Below are positions 1 through 7,767 of a DNA stretch of 43,503 nucleotides, piece after piece (position 1 is the first letter of the stretch; each line of letters opens with the position of its first letter). The stretch covers positions 1 to 43,503 of the forward strand of contig JAPLDY010000089.1 in assembly GCA_026391595.1 (NCBI GenBank). Direction: 5' to 3'. The stretch is from Bacteroidia bacterium. Lineage in GTDB: Bacteria > Bacteroidota > Bacteroidia > Bacteroidales > VadinHA17. The translations under genes and the position numbers were made by a program. The notes beneath the pieces were generated by a model. The model was not told the DNA's origin and ran no database searches. It worked only from the letters and a program-made list of their open reading frames with translations.

Positions 1-72
1 GCCCCTTACCGCCTGGACGGCTTTGAAAGATTTCCAGACATTCTTTACTTCTATGGAGTATTCGTAAGGCAT
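1..72 (-). CDS. ABC transporter ATP-binding protein, N-terminal 24 residues (runs off left edge)
   Basis: Reading leftwards from the ATG at 70-72 gives 24 open codons up to the window edge. The peptide contains IEVKNVWKSFKAVQAVRG, which has the look of the first beta strands of an ABC ATPase, just before the Walker A region (family pattern: I-x-V-x-N-V/L-x-K-x-F/Y-x-x-x-x-A-V-x-G). No catalytic motif lies inside the window, so the substrate and the transporter class cannot be told. An A/T-rich 12-base inverted repeat begins 5 bases upstream of the start codon, and the PstS-like gene is divergent. The match rests on a short peptide and could be wrong in detail, but the reading frame and family pattern are convincing. 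Confidence 0.6.
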   Translation of the reverse strand, partial: MPYEYSIEVKNVWKSFKAVQAVRG

Positions 73-77
73 TATCT

Positions 78-112
78 ATTTAAAACATTCGAATTTAAGA
101 AATGTTTTAAAT
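78..112. promoter_or_regulatory. Perfect 12-base A/T-rich inverted repeat between divergent genes
   Basis: ATTTAAAACATT at 78-89 is repeated exactly in inverse at 101-112, with an 11-base loop. It lies 5 bases upstream of the ABC ATPase start codon. It could be an operator or a hairpin in the leader of that gene. There is no adjoining GC stem plus T-run, so I do not call it a terminator. Confidence 0.4.
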
Positions 113-115
113 AAT

Positions 116-139
116 GGTACAACGGCGCAATGGTACAAC
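116..139 (-). repeat. Octamer tandem array (NTTGYRCC), 3 units
   Basis: On the minus strand the units are GTTGTACC (139-132), ATTGCGCC (131-124) and GTTGTACC (123-116). They are contiguous and share the pattern N-TTG-Y-R-CC. On the plus strand this appears as a 12-base direct repeat AATGGTACAACG with a 16-base period. A second array of the same pattern lies at 7735-7766. Confidence 0.55.
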
Positions 140-279
140 GACATAAAAATAAAGGAATTGTCATAAACACAATCTGCGATAATGGAAGGTATTGCCGTTA
201 GAAAGAATTGTTAATAATCCAAAAGCATGACATTTCACCATTGATTTTAAGCAGAATATTTTGTACCTTTAAAAGAAAA

Positions 280-1260
280 ATGGGTTTAAAAATATACTTT
301 ATCCTGCTCCTGTGCCTCTCAGTGATTTCGGGGTGCTATTCAGATAAATCAAAGAAACCTGCTGATAATAAGCAGGAACATTCTAAAACAGAATTATCCG
401 GAAATTTCACAATCACTGGAGCTTATGCTCTCCACCCGCTGGCACAAGAATGGGCTGATGATTTTATGAAACTTCATCCGGGAGTTAAAATTGAAGTCTT
501 AGCCAATGGTACCGGACAGGGTTTAAATGACCTGATTGAAAAGAAGTCTGCCCTGGCAATGATCTCCCGTCCCCTTCTGGATGAGGAAAAAGATGCAGGA
601 ATATGGGTAATTCCGGTCGCGAAAGATGGGGTTGCTCCGATAGTAAACCAGAATAATCCCTATCTGGATAGATTATTGGCACAGGGACTAAGTACCGATG
701 AATTCCAGAAGATATTCACAACCGATAAGCCTGTAAAATGGAGCGAGATTCTTGATACAACCGGAACAGAAAAAGTTATGGTATTTTCAAGGGCAGATGA
801 ATCCGGTGCAGAAGATATGATGGCCGGGTTCCTGTTTAAAAGCGCAGCCGACTTCAAAGGAGTGACAGTAACGGGCGATAATGAAATGATAAAAAGTATA
901 CAGGAGAACCCCCTTGCCATAGGTTTTTGCAATTTCTCCTTTGCTTTTGACGGACAGAGTGGTGAAAGGACAGAGAATATTCAGGTTATCCCTTTTGATC
1001 TCGACTTCGACAATAAAGTAGACAGAAAGGAGATCCCGTTCAAAAATCTTGAGCAGGCACACAGGAGTGTTTGGCTGGGCTTTTATCCCGAAATGCTTTG
1101 CAGGGAACTGACTTTCGGTTCTATGGGAAAACCTGCAGATCCTGCAGTGGTCGAATTCCTCAGATATGTTCTTTCAGATGGTCAGCAGGAAGTAAAAAAT
1201 GCGGGAATATGTCAACTTAATGATGTTTACTTAAAATATTCACTGGATAACCTTAAGTAA
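280..1260 (+). CDS. PstS-like periplasmic substrate-binding lipoprotein
   Basis: This 326-residue protein looks like a phosphate-type ABC transporter binding protein (PBP superfamily, PstS-like). It starts with a lipoprotein signal whose lipobox is V-I-S-G-C, so Cys19 is the predicted lipidated residue. The mature part begins with a typical first strand, FTITGAYALHPLAQEWADDF, and carries a later S-R-A-D-E-S-G-A segment that resembles the anion-binding loop of PstS (S-G-S/T type). I chose the ATG at 280 because it puts the signal peptide at the N-terminus; a TTG 24 codons upstream would give an implausible leader. No pstC/A/B genes are adjacent, so it may serve another anion, or be a sensor. 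It converges with upp, 8 bases from its end. Confidence 0.72.
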   Translation: MGLKIYFILLLCLSVISGCYSDKSKKPADNKQEHSKTELSGNFTITGAYALHPLAQEWADDFMKLHPGVKIEVLANGTGQGLNDLIEKKSALAMISRPLLDEEKDAGIWVIPVAKDGVAPIVNQNNPYLDRLLAQGLSTDEFQKIFTTDKPVKWSEILDTTGTEKVMVFSRADESGAEDMMAGFLFKSAADFKGVTVTGDNEMIKSIQENPLAIGFCNFSFAFDGQSGERTENIQVIPFDLDFDNKVDRKEIPFKNLEQAHRSVWLGFYPEMLCRELTFGSMGKPADPAVVEFLRYVLSDGQQEVKNAGICQLNDVYLKYSLDNLK

Positions 1261-1268
1261 CAGGCAGG

Positions 1269-1889
1269 TTATTTAGTACCGAAGAGCCTGTCGCCGGCAT
1301 CACCCAGACCCGGAACGATATAACCGTTGTCATTCAGCTTTTCGTCAAGTCCGGCAAGATATATCTGAACATCAGGATGATCTTTTCTAATTCTTTCCAC
1401 ACCTTCAGGAGCTCCTACAACACAAACAAGCTTAATTGTTTTTGCACCGTTCTCTTTGAGGAAGCTTATGGCTGCTGAGGCGCTGCCACCTGTTGCGAGC
1501 ATGGGGTCGAGGACCATGACTACTGCATCAGGAAGGTTATCAGGAAATTTGCTGTAATATGTATTTGGCTCGAGGGTATCATGATCGCGGTACATACCAA
1601 TATGTCCTACCCTTGCCGAAGGTATAAGATTTGAGATGCCGTTAACCATCCCTAAACCGGCTCTCAGGACAGGAATCAGGACGACATCTCTGGCAAGCTC
1701 CTGGGTAGAACATATACCTACAGGCGTTTCGACAGTTACGTTTTTAAGAGGCAGATCGCGTGTGATCTCAAAAGCCATCAGTCCCGCTATCTCTTCAAGA
1801 GTTTCCCTGAAATCTTTAGTATTTGTTTCTTTACGGCGGAGAAGAGTAAGCTTATGGGTTAAAAGCGGATGTTTAAGGAGGTTCAGCAT
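1269..1889 (-). CDS. upp: Uracil phosphoribosyltransferase
   Basis: The enzyme makes UMP from uracil and PRPP in pyrimidine salvage (cytosol). At 206 residues it has normal family length. The PRPP loop is seen in [18 protein letters not shown] (about residues 124-141), the conserved [10 protein letters not shown] segment is in the N-terminal half, and the C-terminal uracil-binding segment reads [14 protein letters not shown]. The ATG at 1889 follows a short leader with an exact TAnnTTTG box at 1919-1926. It is a single gene convergent with the PstS-like gene. Confidence 0.95.
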   Translation of the reverse strand: MLNLLKHPLLTHKLTLLRRKETNTKDFRETLEEIAGLMAFEITRDLPLKNVTVETPVGICSTQELARDVVLIPVLRAGLGMVNGISNLIPSARVGHIGMYRDHDTLEPNTYYSKFPDNLPDAVVMVLDPMLATGGSASAAISFLKENGAKTIKLVCVVGAPEGVERIRKDHPDVQIYLAGLDEKLNDNGYIVPGLGDAGDRLFGTK

Positions 1890-1918
1890 TGGAGAAAATG
1901 ATTTTGTTTTGAAAATAT

Positions 1919-1926
1919 CAAAGATA
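1919..1926 (-). promoter_or_regulatory. Bacteroidota-type -7 box for upp (TATCTTTG)
   Basis: TATCTTTG on the minus strand matches the TAnnTTTG -7 consensus of the Bacteroidota primary sigma factor, 29 bases before the upp start. No clear TTTG -33 box is at the expected spacing. Confidence 0.5.
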
Positions 1927-2041
1927 TTGAATTTAGGACTTGGATAATTTCAGGAATGAATAAATACAATTTTCTTTCATAACTTTATGGCAATGAACCG
2001 ATAACATCTGAAGCTTATCTCACGATAAAAATTGATAGAAT

Positions 2042-3622
2042 ATGAGTGAAATAAATAACAGGGATTCAGACACTTCCGACAGATCTGGATGTTCCTGCTG
2101 CAATGGTCATCACGCAACAATGCCTGATGAAATGACTCGTCGTAAATTCGTTCAGGTAACAGGAACAGGCGCTCTGGGTGCTGTAACCTTATCCGGACTT
2201 TCCTGGGCTCTTCTCAGCAGAGAATCTGCTACCCGGGAATTCGCGCCTGAAAGAAAACCACTGGTGGTAAAACCGATTCTTACATATGATATACCCACAC
2301 GCCGTACCCAGACAAGCTGGAGAAGCTGGGGGGGCATTCAGACTGAAAAGGCCGCAAGTGATGAGATAACACGCATAACAGAAGAACTCAGCGCCCTTAA
2401 CTCGAAAGCAGATTTCCCTGTCAGTATTCTTCCCGTCTCCGGAGTTAAAAACAACCAGGATATAAATAATATCAGCGACCTTGAATCGGCTGATATGTTT
2501 ATTATCTATGCTGCCGGAGGAGGAATGGACAGATTTGATATCCTGAATAAAATGGGAAAGGACATCATCATTTTCTGCCGTCATAAATCGGGCCCTGTCT
2601 ATCTGTGGTACGAAATAATAAGTCCGCGTTATCTCCGCCAGCATACTGATGTTCTTACAGTAAACGGCATAAATGAAAATGATATAGTAATCGACAGCCA
2701 GGATGAACTATTGTGGCGGTTAAGATCTTTGTGCGGATTGAAAAACACTATCAGCTCAAAGATACTGGCAATCGGTGGTCCGGGTGCATGGTCACAGCCT
2801 CTTGAGACAGTAATGAAGGTGGTTCAGGAGAAATACAAGCTAGATATACAGGATATTACATATGATGAACTGGGAAAGCTGATAGCGGAAGCCAGGAAAG
2901 ATGATTCCATAATAAAAACCGCAAAGAGCCGTGCAGGGGAATATCTTAATGATACCGGAATCAAACTGGAAGTAGACCGGAAATACATCGAGAACTGCTT
3001 TGTCCTCGAAGATGTATTTAAACGTCTGATGAATAAGTTCAACTGCAGGGCTATCACTGTAAACAATTGTATGGGTACGATCATGCCAATGGCTGAGACT
3101 ACAGCATGCCTGACCCTCAGTTTACTGAATGATGAAGGTTTTCTTGCTTTCTGCGAATCGGATTTTGTTGTCGTTCCATCAGGAATCCTGATGGCAAACA
3201 TCTCCGGCAAGCCGGCTTTTCTGAACGATCCAACCTATCCGCATGATAAGATTATAACCCTTGCACACTGTACTGCCCCTCGTAAAATGGACGGTAAAAA
3301 GCCGGAACCGGCAAGGATACTGACCCACTTTGAATCAGATTATGGAGCTGCTCCTAAAGTTGAAATGCTTGTAGGCCAAGTAGTTACAAATATAATGCCT
3401 GATTTTTCATTTGAAAGGAATGTAGGTTTGGCAGGGAAAATAATTGATAATCCCATGCTCGATATCTGTCGTTCACAGATTGATATCAGTTATGAATGCG
3501 ATAGCAGGAAAGTTGCAGAACAAATGCCAGGATTCCATTGGATCACGGTTTACGGTGATTATTTAAGGGAGGCAGAGTATGCTATGAAGAAGATTGGGAT
3601 CAGATTGGATATCCTTACATGA
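2042..3622 (+). CDS. Tat-exported L-fucose isomerase-like (COG2407-type) protein
   Basis: This 526-residue protein has a twin-arginine signal, TRRKFVQVTGTGALGAV (R33, R34), followed by a hydrophobic stretch to about residue 58. The C-terminal 190 residues look like the C-terminal domain of the fucose/arabinose isomerase-like family: an ACLTLSLLNDEGF segment, CESD, a following GKPAFLNDP, THFESD, and a terminal W-I-T-V-Y-G-D-Y. Family knowledge suggests sugar binding or isomerisation; the actual substrate is unknown, and cytosolic isomerases are the norm, so export is odd. If the first ATG is used, a cysteine/histidine cluster C-S-C-C-N-G-H-H (residues 17-24) precedes the Tat motif. ATGs at 2120 or 2132 would give an ordinary short Tat n-region without it. 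Confidence 0.6.
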   Translation: MSEINNRDSDTSDRSGCSCCNGHHATMPDEMTRRKFVQVTGTGALGAVTLSGLSWALLSRESATREFAPERKPLVVKPILTYDIPTRRTQTSWRSWGGIQTEKAASDEITRITEELSALNSKADFPVSILPVSGVKNNQDINNISDLESADMFIIYAAGGGMDRFDILNKMGKDIIIFCRHKSGPVYLWYEIISPRYLRQHTDVLTVNGINENDIVIDSQDELLWRLRSLCGLKNTISSKILAIGGPGAWSQPLETVMKVVQEKYKLDIQDITYDELGKLIAEARKDDSIIKTAKSRAGEYLNDTGIKLEVDRKYIENCFVLEDVFKRLMNKFNCRAITVNNCMGTIMPMAETTACLTLSLLNDEGFLAFCESDFVVVPSGILMANISGKPAFLNDPTYPHDKIITLAHCTAPRKMDGKKPEPARILTHFESDYGAAPKVEMLVGQVVTNIMPDFSFERNVGLAGKIIDNPMLDICRSQIDISYECDSRKVAEQMPGFHWITVYGDYLREAEYAMKKIGIRLDILT

Positions 3623-3642
3623 CGCGGCATATAAGATAAATT

Positions 3643-4551
3643 CTATTTCAAATCCTTCTGAACATATTCAAAAGGCATTTTGGAAATCTTCGACATCTCC
3701 CTGCCTGTTTCAAGCATATCCATGTCGTCAGATTCATAATGCCACTTTACGATAATTTCCCTGCCTTTTGACTTCGTTGCTGCCATCAGCTTGCAAAAGT
3801 CAAGGATATACTTGGCTGATGATGAATTGAAGTACTCCAGGTCGAGGTTGAAAACAGGCGGGGGAACATCCTGGTGTGACTTGACCATATACAGTGAAAA
3901 ATCATCAAACCAGTTGAGGATCTCATTGTAGAAAGCAGCAACGTCCGGAGGCCTTGATTCTCCGGAGATCTCGAAAATATTGTTTTCAGGATCAAGAACC
4001 ACCTTCGGTGAGCTGGCTGTCCGTTCAATCAGTAAATTTCTCATAATATATTTATTTACAGCAATTTGCATTGTGAAGTATGAAATGTCTCCGGCATTTT
4101 CCGGGAAGCTGAAATCAATCTTATTCCCCGATTTCAACCTCATTAAAATGAATCCCAGCCCGGCACCGTTATCATTCTTCTTCGATTTACGGTTGATCTT
4201 GTCTTCATAAAAAGAGATAAGTGCCGCTTCATCAAGGTGGTTTACCAGGTCAATCTGTGCTGCCAGTTCTTCCTTCTTATCATCTGAGACCGGATTACCC
4301 GATATGATGAGAACTTTTTCACCTCTTTTTTCCAACGAAATAAAAGGTTCAGGTAAAATTCCTGATATTTTTCTGACAGAATGTTTCGCAATATTTTCCA
4401 GGATCTCCACAAGGATTGCATAAAGCCGACGGGCAGTAGTTTTGTGCATTGCAATAAAGTCGTCTGATTTTTTCAAATCCTTAAGGAGCCTGTCAATCTT
4501 TTTGTAAGTGACCGGGCCGGTATAAGAAAAAAAGTTTTTTTCGGATGCCAA
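3643..4551 (-). CDS. Fused SiaB-like kinase and SiaC-like phosphoprotein
   Basis: Residues 1-165 resemble SiaB (DUF6272-type GHKL-fold protein kinase): an F-S-Y-T-G start, an N-box E49-I-L-E-N53, and an N-G-A-G-L-G ATP-lid at 128-133. Residues 170-302 resemble SiaC (DUF1987): LLIERTASSPKV, F-E-I-S-G-E-S-R-P, YFNSSSAK at 240-247, and MPFEYVQ near the end. In Pseudomonas SiaB phosphorylates SiaC on a threonine in the N-T-S-S-type loop and SiaA removes the phosphate; here the loop has only serines. The two domains are normally separate proteins. M170 (ATG at 4044) lies where SiaC would normally start. The start codon at 4551 is TTG; no in-frame ATG lies between it and the promoter box at 4574-4581. 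Confidence 0.75.
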   Translation of the reverse strand: MASEKNFFSYTGPVTYKKIDRLLKDLKKSDDFIAMHKTTARRLYAILVEILENIAKHSVRKISGILPEPFISLEKRGEKVLIISGNPVSDDKKEELAAQIDLVNHLDEAALISFYEDKINRKSKKNDNGAGLGFILMRLKSGNKIDFSFPENAGDISYFTMQIAVNKYIMRNLLIERTASSPKVVLDPENNIFEISGESRPPDVAAFYNEILNWFDDFSLYMVKSHQDVPPPVFNLDLEYFNSSSAKYILDFCKLMAATKSKGREIIVKWHYESDDMDMLETGREMSKISKMPFEYVQKDLK

Positions 4552-4573
4552 TTTTATCTTAACTTGTGTTAAA

Positions 4574-4581
4574 CAAAGATA
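4574..4581 (-). promoter_or_regulatory. -7 box for the siaB-siaC fusion gene (TATCTTTG)
   Basis: TATCTTTG on the minus strand fits TAnnTTTG exactly and lies 22 bases before the TTG start at 4551. This supports the TTG as the true start, since the leader is then short like those of neighbouring genes. Confidence 0.5.
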
Positions 4582-4652
4582 AGCTTTATAACAAATCAGC
4601 TTTAAGGTGAATCCCTGATATTTTATCCTGAAATGATTTTATAGATAATAAG

Positions 4653-7600
4653 ATGAGCGAAAACATACTAAATGCCCTTGTTCAGCTTTTTGCACTGGTT
4701 GCTGACATTCACGATGAGACGGTAATTACCGGAAAGGAAAAGGAAATCGTCAGATCTTTCCTGTCCCGGCACCTGAACAATGAATTGGTCGAAAAGTACA
4801 TGAAAATGTACGAGGAGAACATCAGCCTTTATAACTCCGAGAATATCTCCAAGGACAGCATCCGTGACAGGAAACGCACTTCGCTCAACGCCATGAGAAT
4901 CCTGGCGATCTGCGAAAAGATAAACGAGGAACTTCAGCAGAAGCAAAAAATCTATGTGCTTGTCCAGCTGACTGATTATATTTCCAAGGGAGAGGAGATC
5001 ACTGAAAATGAACTCGATTTCCTTCAGACGGTAGCGAATGCTTTTTATGTTACGGAAACAGAATTCATGAACATAAGAAGCTTTATAATGAATAAAATGG
5101 ATGATGTCAGGGAGAAAAGCAGACTGCTGGTAATCAATAACAGTGAGCTTTCGTCCGGAGAGATAAGACACATCACTGACGAAAACCTAATGGGAGATAT
5201 CTCTTTCCTTCAGATCCTAAGCACAAATAGTTTCATAATAAGGTATGAAGGGTCCGAAGACCTGTATCTTAACGGCCAGAATATTATTTCAGGTCAGACC
5301 TATATTTTTGACCGCGGATCAGTGCTTCGGGGCCCCGGAATCAAAACGGTCTACTATTCGGGAATTGTAAGCCTGATCTCTGAGGCAGCCTTTGATAATA
5401 AGATCACCCTTGATGCAAATGATGTCTCACTTAGATTCCGTAACAGCGAGAATGGCATACATAATCTCAATTTTCACGAAGAATCGGGTAAGCTGGTCGG
5501 CATCCTGGGCGGAAGCGGTGTAGGTAAATCAACCACGCTGAGCATCCTGAACGGCACATTGAAACCGCAGAACGGTGAAGTACTCATCAACGGATATAAT
5601 CTATATGATGAAAAGGAAAATGAAGCGCTGAGAGGAGTCATTGGATTTGTACCTCAGGATGACCTGCTTATAGATGAGCTTACTGTTTATCAGAATATCT
5701 ATTACAATGCAAAAATGTGCCTCAGTAATCTTCCGGAGAATAAGATTGTTGAGGTTGTAAATAAGACACTTGTCGATTTTGACCTTGAAGGGATAAAAGA
5801 CCTGAAGGTTGGGAATCCGCTAAAAAAGGTTATCAGCGGTGGACAAAGGAAGAGAGTCAACATTGCTCTGGAATTGCTCCGCGAACCCACTATCCTTTTT
5901 GTTGATGAGCCTACTTCAGGCCTCTCTTCAGTCGATTCGGAAGCTGTCATGAACCTGCTGAAGGAGCAGACTTATAAAGGCAAGCTGGTGATCATTAATA
6001 TCCACCAACCCGGTTCAGATATTTACAAGATGTTCGACCGCGTCATGTTCATTGACAAGGGAGGTTACCAGGTCTGGTACGGAGATCCCTCCGAAGCAAT
6101 TGTTTATTTCAAAACTATCAGTAATCATGCCAATCCCGAAGAAGATCAATGCGTGAAATGCGGCAACATAAACACCGAGCAGATACTTCAGATAATCGAA
6201 TCAAAAGTGGTTGATGAGCATGGAAGGGCTACACGTATCAGGAAAGTCTCTCCCAGAGAGTGGGCTGAGAAGTTCCGTGAAAAGTATGTCAGCAAAATAC
6301 AAAAAACCATTAAAGGAGAAGAGGCTCTTCCGGTAAATAATTACAGTATCCCCGGATTGCTTAAACAGTCAGAAATATTTTTTACCCGCGATCTTCTTTC
6401 CAAGATGGCTGATAAGCAGTATATTCTTATAAGTCTGATCGGATCGCCTTTTCTGGCTTTCCTGCTTGCATATTTTACGAGATTTTCTTCAGGATTGACA
6501 TATAAATTCGGTGATAATGAGAATATTACGGCGTACATGTTCATGTGTGTAATAACCTCAATGTTTTTCGGCCTGATGTCCAGCTCTGAGGAGATAGTCA
6601 AAGACAGGAAGATCCTGAAAAGGGAATCGTTTCTCAATCTTAGCTGGTTCAGCTATCTGAATTCCAAGGTGCTGATGATGTTCCTGCTATCGGCGATACA
6701 AACTTTCTTCTTTGTTTTGATCGGCAATCTGGTGCTGGGTCTCAAAGGGATGCTTTTGGGCTACTGGCTTGTTCTTTTTACCACATCATGCTTTGCAAAC
6801 ATTCTAGGGCTTAATATCTCGTCGGCTTTTAATTCAGTCATCACAATTTATATTCTGATACCTTTTATTATAATACCGCAGTTACTCTTCAGCGGTGTGC
6901 TCGTGAAATTCGATAAGCTTCATATTGCCAGTGCAACTCATGAATATGTACCTGTGATAGGGGACCTGATGACAGCCCGATGGTCTTTTGAAGCATTAGC
7001 TGTAGATCAGTTCAGTAATAATAAATATGAAAAGCCATATTTTAAATTTAAAATGGAGGAGAGCCAGAACGATTATTATGCATCATACCTGATCGACGCA
7101 TTGATAGAAGATCTTTGGCAATGCACCCGGATAAAGGATGATCCGGCCCGGAAGAGTGACCTGGAAGGTTATTATTTTAAATTGAACCTTAATATTGACA
7201 AATTATCTGACCTGGCAGGAGTCATTGTCCCTGCACAATGGAAATCATCCCTGAATCCCGGTAATTTCAATGCTGACGTTGCAAAGGAAGCAAAAGCGTT
7301 TCTGGAATCACTTAAAAAGCCATTTAAGCGTGCGAGGAATTCGGCAATAGCACAATCAGATATTATTACTGCCAACATTATAAAAGAAATCGGAATGGAT
7401 GGATTGGTAAAACTACAGGCGGATTACGAAAACAAATGGCTCAAGGATCTTGTACTTGCCAATGATAATTTTGAGAAGACTTATGAGACTCGCAACAAGA
7501 TCATTCAGAAATATGAACCAGGATATATGAAGGCTACATCAAAATACGGGAGAGCTCACTTTTATGCGCCAGTGAAAAAGCTTGGCAATTTTGAAATAGT

Positions 7601-7730
7601 CACTTACTGGTTCAATATGGCTGTGGTGTGGATAGTATCATTCCTTTTATATATAGCTCTTTACTATAATCTTTTGCGGAAACTGATAGATTACTTGGGA
7701 AATCTTAAGCTCAGTAAATCAGAATTTTAA
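4653..7730 (+). CDS. ABCG-like ABC exporter with N-terminal TerB-like region
   Basis: This 1025-residue half-transporter-type protein joins ATPase and membrane domains in one chain. Residues 1-150 are helical and resemble the acidic TerB/TerB-like domain (LFALVADIHDETVITGKE). After a beta-rich segment (about 190-260) comes the ATPase: Walker A GGSGVGKST (about 285-293), Q-loop VPQDD, signature ISGGQRKR (about 394), Walker B ILFVDEPTSGLS (about 413-424) and switch H in NIHQPG. Membrane segments of ABC-2 type lie at about 588-765, followed by a 200-residue soluble insert and a last segment at about 993-1013. The ABCG-type order (ATPase first, ABC-2 membrane domain after) suggests export of a lipid-like or hydrophobic substrate, but none can be named. 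It is divergent from the siaB-siaC gene across 101 bases. Confidence 0.8.
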   Translation: MSENILNALVQLFALVADIHDETVITGKEKEIVRSFLSRHLNNELVEKYMKMYEENISLYNSENISKDSIRDRKRTSLNAMRILAICEKINEELQQKQKIYVLVQLTDYISKGEEITENELDFLQTVANAFYVTETEFMNIRSFIMNKMDDVREKSRLLVINNSELSSGEIRHITDENLMGDISFLQILSTNSFIIRYEGSEDLYLNGQNIISGQTYIFDRGSVLRGPGIKTVYYSGIVSLISEAAFDNKITLDANDVSLRFRNSENGIHNLNFHEESGKLVGILGGSGVGKSTTLSILNGTLKPQNGEVLINGYNLYDEKENEALRGVIGFVPQDDLLIDELTVYQNIYYNAKMCLSNLPENKIVEVVNKTLVDFDLEGIKDLKVGNPLKKVISGGQRKRVNIALELLREPTILFVDEPTSGLSSVDSEAVMNLLKEQTYKGKLVIINIHQPGSDIYKMFDRVMFIDKGGYQVWYGDPSEAIVYFKTISNHANPEEDQCVKCGNINTEQILQIIESKVVDEHGRATRIRKVSPREWAEKFREKYVSKIQKTIKGEEALPVNNYSIPGLLKQSEIFFTRDLLSKMADKQYILISLIGSPFLAFLLAYFTRFSSGLTYKFGDNENITAYMFMCVITSMFFGLMSSSEEIVKDRKILKRESFLNLSWFSYLNSKVLMMFLLSAIQTFFFVLIGNLVLGLKGMLLGYWLVLFTTSCFANILGLNISSAFNSVITIYILIPFIIIPQLLFSGVLVKFDKLHIASATHEYVPVIGDLMTARWSFEALAVDQFSNNKYEKPYFKFKMEESQNDYYASYLIDALIEDLWQCTRIKDDPARKSDLEGYYFKLNLNIDKLSDLAGVIVPAQWKSSLNPGNFNADVAKEAKAFLESLKKPFKRARNSAIAQSDIITANIIKEIGMDGLVKLQADYENKWLKDLVLANDNFEKTYETRNKIIQKYEPGYMKATSKYGRAHFYAPVKKLGNFEIVTYWFNMAVVWIVSFLLYIALYYNLLRKLIDYLGNLKLSKSEF

Positions 7731-7734
7731 TGCC

Positions 7735-7766
7735 GTTGCACCCTTGAGCCATTGCGCCTTTGTGCC
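7735..7766 (+). repeat. Octamer tandem array (NTTGYRCC), 4 units
   Basis: GTTGCACC, CTTGAGCC, ATTGCGCC and TTTGTGCC follow one another without gaps, filling almost the whole 37-base gap between the converging exporter gene and lysS. It is the same pattern as the array at 116-139. No hairpin is formed, so it is not a conventional terminator. Confidence 0.55.
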
Positions 7767-7767
7767 T

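Noticed and set aside
208-279. PstS-like protein starting at the TTG at 208
   Set aside because: It would put 24 residues in front of a good lipoprotein signal peptide; the ATG at 280 is better.
4668-5171. A 167-residue antisense frame inside the exporter gene
   Set aside because: It has no family resemblance and overlaps a well-supported domain on the other strand.
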